From Glandiceps talaboti (lineage: Eukaryota > Hemichordata > Enteropneusta > Spengelidae): DNA of 12,000 bases. A program made the translations under genes and the position numbers. The stretch covers positions 12,636,746 through 12,648,745 of the forward strand of contig NC_135555.1 in assembly GCF_964340395.1 (NCBI RefSeq). The letters are read 5' to 3'. Below, piece after piece: positions 9,331 through 12,000 of the stretch (position 1 is its first letter; the number at the start of each line of letters is the position of its first letter). Under the pieces are notes generated by a model. The model had not been told where the DNA came from, searched no databases, and was given only the letters and a program-made list of their open reading frames with translations.

Positions 9331-11599
9331 CCATGTTACAGTGATCCTAATCAAGGAAAGTATACCCTCGGATTGAAATCTTCATTCTTGAACATGTTTA
9401 ATTACAGGTGAGTTACACTTTGATAATATGGCTTGTGGTGAAAATATCAATATATTATGTGTTACCTTAAAGCTATCTAAATTTTGCCTTCTTTCATTGG
9501 GTTTCCGGTCACCATGGAGACAAACACAGGAAAAGGTATGTCCACGAGAACGAGGGCCTGGAAACAAAATCAGTATAAGGGAAGTGTTAAACATTTGAAA
9601 TAAATTTACTATTTCATGGCCGAAAGTTTCCATCATTGTACTGCATTAAAAGTCTTCAGTACATTTAAGGTAAACAACAGCTGTATTTTTTGTTTTATAA
9701 AATCTACTTCTGATTGTTTACACAAAGCTGCTTCTTCATGTGTTGTCATTGGTTACAATATAGAATCACATGACTCTCTTTAGCTCCACTGTTCTCTCTA
9801 GAATTTTTCCACAAGCGTGCTCAGAGACCAACCACACCTGTAGTTACCAATACGAAAAGACATTGGGGGAATCTAGGGTTTGCTAGCTGTTTTGCTATCA
9901 TTTTTTGGGAAGATGAAAACATTTTAAGGTTCACAATTTTCAGTTGATCTAGAGGGACACCACGAACTCACAAGGGAGGGTTGTGTCTTTGTAACTTTGC
10001 TCCTGATAAACACTACAGACTACTGCTTTACCCCTGCTTGAAAGGACTTGTGTAAGGGGAGGGGCTTACAAATGAGAAGGGGGGGGGGCTATGCAAGGAG
10101 TATGGTATTCTATTGCTAGCTGATAATGTCCTTTGAATCACTGTACATTGGTCCTGCTTTGTAACATTACAGCATTCTATTATTGCATAACTATTTTTTC
10201 TGGCTTTAACAGTCACTTTACCATGGCCACAGCAGTGAGACATGTATGCTAAGATATCGAACACAACTTGAGAATCATTATCAAACAAAAGTGCTGAGTC
10301 TCTTACCTCCACCCATGGCTATAAAATAACGTTCTAGATTATCACAATCTAGTTTAGTACGACAGAATATGATGGCTTGATCCATTTTGTGTTCCCTTAT
10401 GGCTGAAATCACATAGTCTGGTTTTGATAGTTTCACAGCTTCCGACATTGTGTCTGCCAAATATCAAGGCAAAAATCAAACTATTAAATTCAATACATTC
10501 ACTCTTTTGACTAAAAAGTAGCCATTGGTTGTTTGGATTTGGAATGATATATTATGTGTACAGCTGAATATGTGTTGTTGCACTTGGAGACAACCGTACA
10601 ATTCAATACCAGAAAGTGACACAAGTACAGTGGCGTGACAGATCCAGTGACATAGCCAGGCTATTGTTGTGGTAAAGTATATCTGAATATCAAACCATCA
10701 CAGCAAGAGGGTGAAAAAGGTTCAAAATCAGAAAGACCGTTCAACTACCTACATTTTTTTATTAGTCAAACACTGTTACAATTTTGTATACTTGTCTTGG
10801 TGTTGTAGCAGCTTTGTGACATCTCAAATACAAATCTAGTGTTTGAGTTGGACGGGTAAAATCAGCACACATTTGAATACATGTCCTGTATGAGCTGAGA
10901 TACTGGAGAGTCTATAACTATAGCTACTTACCTTTGTGGTTCATATTACTGGCTCTAATATTGTCTCTTGCATGCACACCATCAGTCTGAAATAAACCAC
11001 AAGTAAAATACAATGTATGTTTTGTACACCAGTATCACTATTAGCCATGTATCGTTATATCTGGAAACAACTGTATAGTCCTCAGCACTACCCTGGTAAA
11101 TTATACAATGGTGACAAGTCAGCTATTGGCAACCTAGCACAGACGCAATCTAAAACTATTATAGCAATATGTAGATATAAGCTAGGAATGGATGTTACAA
11201 TATAATTACACCCACAGTAGGGTGGCAGCTCTGATGGAGAGTTTTCCTCAAGTGGTGGCACTTTCAACATAATTCAATGTTTAATTTAATTTTGATTTAC
11301 ACAAAGGAGAATAGTACTGTCTTTGATTAAACGAGGCACAACTAGACCATTTTTTGAAATCATCTAGACATCAGCCAAATACGTAACAGTTACACTGTCT
11401 ATGATTAAACGAACCACACATAGAACACATTTTGAAATCATCGAGACATCAGCCAAATATGTAACACATTACAGTAATACTAGTAAGTTCTGTAGAACAG
11501 AATAGACACAAAATATAATGTGTGTACACTTACATCAAATTTGGCTCTATTAAGCAGAGCTTGCCATCTTGTATCTTGTTTTGGATCTACTTTCACTAC
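4764..11599 (-). CDS. DDX1: DDX1-type DEAD-box RNA helicase, 3' half (10 exons)
   Basis: DDX1 is an ATP-dependent RNA helicase and, in animals, part of the tRNA ligase complex with RTCB. The coding exons on the - strand are 11534-11599, 10932-10986, 10307-10453, 9466-9557, 8581-8653, 6851-6923, 6238-6280, 5865-5960, 5370-5490 and 4764-4891. All introns are GT-AG and all phases agree, giving 297 residues plus TAA. In window residue numbering, motif IV is AIIFCRTK (67-74), CVCLHGDRK follows, motif V is [11 protein letters not shown] (128-138) and motif VI is HRIGRVGR (159-166). After this comes the DDX1-specific region with [13 protein letters not shown] (184-196), IWYNEMQ (209-215), [16 protein letters not shown] and [17 protein letters not shown]. 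These blocks are peculiar to DDX1 among DEAD-box proteins. Human DDX1 has 740 residues, so this is about its last 300. The Walker A and DEAD motifs and the SPRY domain lie beyond 12000. No frameshift or internal stop is seen. Confidence 0.96.
5370..5490 (-). CDS. DDX1: DDX1 exon i
   Basis: The exon codes for [20 protein letters not shown], then [20 protein letters not shown] plus one base of Gly. It matches human [34 protein letters not shown] in parts. The acceptor is TTATAG and the donor GTGAGG. The intron after it (4892-5369) shows no feature except a poly-T tract at its acceptor. Confidence 0.95.
5865..5960 (-). CDS. DDX1: DDX1 exon h, Cys-rich C-terminal block
   Basis: The exon is exactly 32 codons, phase 0 at both ends: [20 protein letters not shown] then [12 protein letters not shown]. 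It matches human VWYHVCSSRGKGC...GGCTIWYNEMQ, a segment found in DDX1 and not in other DEAD-box proteins. The regularly placed Cys and His ([13 protein letters not shown]) could bind a metal, but that is inference. The acceptor is TACAG and the donor GTCAGA, the weakest donor of the gene. The next intron (5491-5864) has no feature seen. Confidence 0.95.
6238..6280 (-). CDS. DDX1: DDX1 exon g (43 nt)
   Basis: A very short exon codes for [14 protein letters not shown] after the split Arg. It matches the conserved RMGLAISLV strand that follows motif VI. The acceptor is TTGCAG and the donor GTAATT. The intron after it is 277 bp and has no feature of note. Confidence 0.94.
6851..6923 (-). CDS. DDX1: DDX1 exon f, helicase motif VI
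   Basis: The exon completes Val, then codes for [20 protein letters not shown] and RAD, with a split Arg. Motif [10 protein letters not shown] holds the arginine finger residues. The acceptor is TTTCAG, present twice because of the local 41-bp duplication; the donor is GTTAGT. The following intron (6281-6850, 570 bp) shows nothing recognisable. Confidence 0.96.
6901..6982 (-). repeat. DDX1: 41-bp tandem duplication carrying a DDX1 splice acceptor
   Basis: Unit 6901-6941 (the 5' end of exon f, its CAG acceptor and upstream intron) is repeated at 6942-6982 with four differences. The second unit keeps a full ATTTCAG/TA acceptor at 6965-6964. Splicing there would add 41 nt: 13 extra codons after the split Val, then a TAA formed at 6923-6921, the first bases of the normal exon. 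The normal acceptor at 6924-6925 gives the conserved protein. Confidence 0.9.
7355..7527. repeat. Long near-perfect foldback (about 75-bp arms)
   Basis: The left arm (about 7355-7434) and right arm (about 7450-7527) are reverse complements with only a few mismatches. They share CCATGAAATCAATGTTAG, TTTTACGTCATAATGCTCC, GTATGATTCCG and ACAAATTC. The spacer is about 15 bp (around GAGCCGGTAGGCG). Such high arm identity implies a recent origin or correction between arms. It resembles a foldback/MITE transposon end. Confidence 0.88.
8126..8160. repeat. Short GC-rich hairpin
   Basis: AACAGGGGTGAT (8126-8137) pairs with ATCACCCCCTGTT (8148-8160), with one bulged C and a 10-nt loop. It lies at the right end of the CpG-dense block and may mark the end of an inserted element. 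Confidence 0.75.
8161..8168. promoter_or_regulatory. Perfect CRE palindrome TGACGTCA
   Basis: TGACGTCA is the consensus site of CREB/ATF-type bZIP factors. It follows directly after the hairpin at 8126-8160 in the CpG-dense intronic block. An ACGTCA half site also occurs in each arm of the foldback at 7355-7527. An 8-bp site can occur by chance, so function is unproven. Confidence 0.3.
8200..8540 (-). repeat. Interspersed repeat, copy B (inverted relative to copy A)
   Basis: The reverse complement of this segment follows 3207-3516 block by block (CACTGGTAATCCAGCC, GCAAACTAAATG, GGGGGATAGCGGTTCC, CACCCTGTGATCAATATAGTG, GCAAGTTCCTGGAACT, GCCTCCCTACT, TAGCTTATCACTGCT). It lies in the DDX1 intron, immediately after the CpG-dense block, and ends about 40 bp before exon e. 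Confidence 0.85.
8581..8653 (-). CDS. DDX1: DDX1 exon e, helicase motif V
   Basis: The exon codes for [18 protein letters not shown] then VRGIPY plus a split Val. It carries motif V ([10 protein letters not shown]), which contacts RNA and couples ATP hydrolysis. The acceptor is TTTTAG and the donor GTAAGT. Human has KGDVRFL where this has MNKVRFL. The intron after it (6924-8580, 1657 bp) is the longest in the window and the richest in unusual structure. Confidence 0.96.
8937..8992 (-). mobile_element. Possible LINE 3' end, minus orientation
   Basis: On the - strand this reads GGGCTGGAGGCCTTGAAATA, then CAAATAAACCTATTCAATTCAATTGC. An AATAAA-like motif followed by a short ATTCA repeat is typical of 3' ends of truncated non-LTR retrotransposons. 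No coding part is left. Confidence 0.35.
9250..9329. repeat. (CA)n microsatellite, about 80 bp
   Basis: A dinucleotide CA run with a single G interruption at 9269. It lies in the DDX1 intron about 140 bp upstream (+ coordinates) of exon d. Open frames reading Val-Cys repeats on the - strand are by-products of this run. Confidence 0.98.
9466..9557 (-). CDS. DDX1: DDX1 exon d, CVCLHGDRK block
   Basis: The exon codes for [20 protein letters not shown] then [10 protein letters not shown], after one split Gly codon. CVCLHGD is the DDX1 version of helicase motif IVa (LHG). The acceptor is TTCCAG and the donor GTAACA. The intron downstream (8654-9465) holds the CA microsatellite and a possible LINE tail. 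Confidence 0.95.
10079..10088. repeat. Run of 10 G
   Basis: Ten G in a row, preceded by AGGGGAGGGG at 10055-10064. Together they form a G-rich patch in a DDX1 intron, C-rich on the transcribed sense (-) strand. Confidence 0.85.
10307..10453 (-). CDS. DDX1: DDX1 exon c, helicase motif IV
   Basis: The exon completes the split Asp, then reads [40 protein letters not shown] and RYFIAMGG. It includes helicase motif IV (AIIFCRTK), on the second RecA-like domain. The acceptor is GGCAG and the donor GTAAGA. The next intron (9558-10306) contains a run of 10 G at 10079-10088 beside another G-rich patch, and nothing else recognised. Confidence 0.95.
10932..10986 (-). CDS. DDX1: DDX1 exon b
   Basis: The exon codes for [18 protein letters not shown] plus one base of a split Asp codon. 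It corresponds to human TDDVHAKDNTRPG. The acceptor is TTTCAG and the donor GTAAGT. The following intron (10454-10931, 478 bp) shows no feature beyond AT-rich sequence. Confidence 0.92.
11146..11240. repeat. Third copy of the 93-bp repeat family
   Basis: It starts CAATCTAAAACTATT and ends TAATTACACCCACAGTAGGGTGGCAGCTCTGA (split here by eye into TAATTACACCCACAG and GGGTGGCAGCTCTGA), as in the tandem copies at 2759-2945. The middle has diverged. It lies in the DDX1 intron between exons a and b. Confidence 0.7.
11316..11472. repeat. Two-copy tandem repeat, unit 78 bp
   Basis: Copies 11316-11393 and 11394-11472 share ACTGTCT-TGATTAAACGA, TTTTGAAATCATC, GAGACATCAGCCAAATA or its variant, and GTAACA. 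They differ at roughly ten positions. The repeat lies in the intron about 60 bp downstream, in transcription sense, of exon a. Confidence 0.88.
11534..11599 (-). CDS. DDX1: DDX1 exon a (first in window)
   Basis: The exon codes for 22 residues, [16 protein letters not shown] then NRAKFD, matching the DDX1 linker before the second RecA domain (human VVVPVNPKTDRLWERL). The acceptor is AACAG and the donor GTAAGT; both ends are in phase 0. The intron upstream (11600 to the window edge) shows no coding exon that fits. The intron downstream (10987-11533) holds two repeats. Confidence 0.92.
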
Positions 11600-12000
11600 C
11601 TGTTACAAACACAATACAAATACTATGAATACATTATCTTATATCTAACTATCTATAGAGTACTGTGAACATCCAAACATGGATTGTCACACACACAGAT
11701 TATCATATGCAAATACTGAAGCTGGTAGCAACTTACCAAGGTGTTTTCCCAAATTCAAGGATGAATTTTAGGTTGAAATGTTATTCATACTGAAATTATT
11801 TGCTGTCAAATGGCATTCTTAATTTACAGGACTACATACACACTGAAGACTAATTCTTTCTTTAATTATCAAAATCCACTTATAATTGGAAATATCTACT
11901 TAGTAATTGGATATTCCAACAGTGACTAGAAACATCAAATAAACAGTCAACTGTGTGTGTCCCCGAGAGACATTTGTAGCTATATGTCAGATGAAGCAAA
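11600..12000 (-). other. DDX1: DDX1 intron, no exon found
   Basis: The sequence upstream of exon a to the window edge gives no coding exon that fits. A consensus donor (GTAAGT on the - strand near 11733) preceded by an acceptor-like TTTCAG was tested, and all three frames between them hit stops. Confidence 0.7.

Noticed and set aside
9071-9354. Minus-strand frames with long Val-Cys runs
   Set aside because: They are translations of the CA microsatellite, not proteins.
9382-9636. An 84-residue minus-strand frame as a separate small gene
   Set aside because: Its centre is DDX1 exon d; the rest is intron read-through past well-formed splice sites.
11736-11790. A possible extra DDX1 exon with a TTTCAG acceptor and GTAAGT donor
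   Set aside because: All three frames between the sites contain stops, and no residues resemble DDX1.

Overview
The window looks like nuclear DNA of an animal, most likely an invertebrate. It is AT-rich, has spliceosomal introns with GT-AG borders, AATAAA poly(A) signals, long CA and poly-C microsatellites, and many degraded interspersed repeats. It holds parts of two conserved eukaryotic housekeeping genes facing each other tail to tail. The species cannot be named from this sequence. I see no bacterial operon, rRNA, tRNA, CRISPR array or viral gene.

Left part (1-1660, + strand): the end of a mitochondrial ADP/ATP carrier gene (SLC25A4/5/6 type). Positions 1-444 are intron. Position 445 opens one long terminal exon that codes for the last 265 residues, stopping at 1242. 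The 3' UTR carries a strong hairpin (1400-1451) and a well-formed poly(A) signal (1638-1643).

Middle (about 1660-4420): a gene-free intergenic stretch of about 2.7 kb made largely of repeats. It has a 22-C tract, a two-copy 93-bp tandem repeat, one copy of an interspersed repeat with an inverted partner at 8200-8540, a 320-bp imperfect palindrome and a retroposon-like tail.

Right part (about 4420-12000, - strand): the 3' half of a DDX1-type DEAD-box RNA helicase. Ten coding exons could be joined with consistent phase (66+55+147+92+73+73+43+96+121+128 = 894 nt), giving 297 residues plus stop. They cover the second RecA-like domain with motifs IV, V and VI and the DDX1-specific C-terminal region. 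The DEAD motif and SPRY domain must lie beyond position 12000. The introns carry most of the unusual sequence: a duplicated splice acceptor (6901-6982), a large foldback (7355-7527) opening a CpG-dense block (about 7385-8170) that ends in a hairpin and a TGACGTCA palindrome, a CA microsatellite, and two tandem duplications.

The two genes have no obvious shared pathway: one exchanges nucleotides across the inner mitochondrial membrane, the other acts in RNA metabolism. I found no convincing new biological system. The best leads are the duplicated DDX1 splice acceptor, the CpG-dense intronic block and the 3' UTR hairpin.
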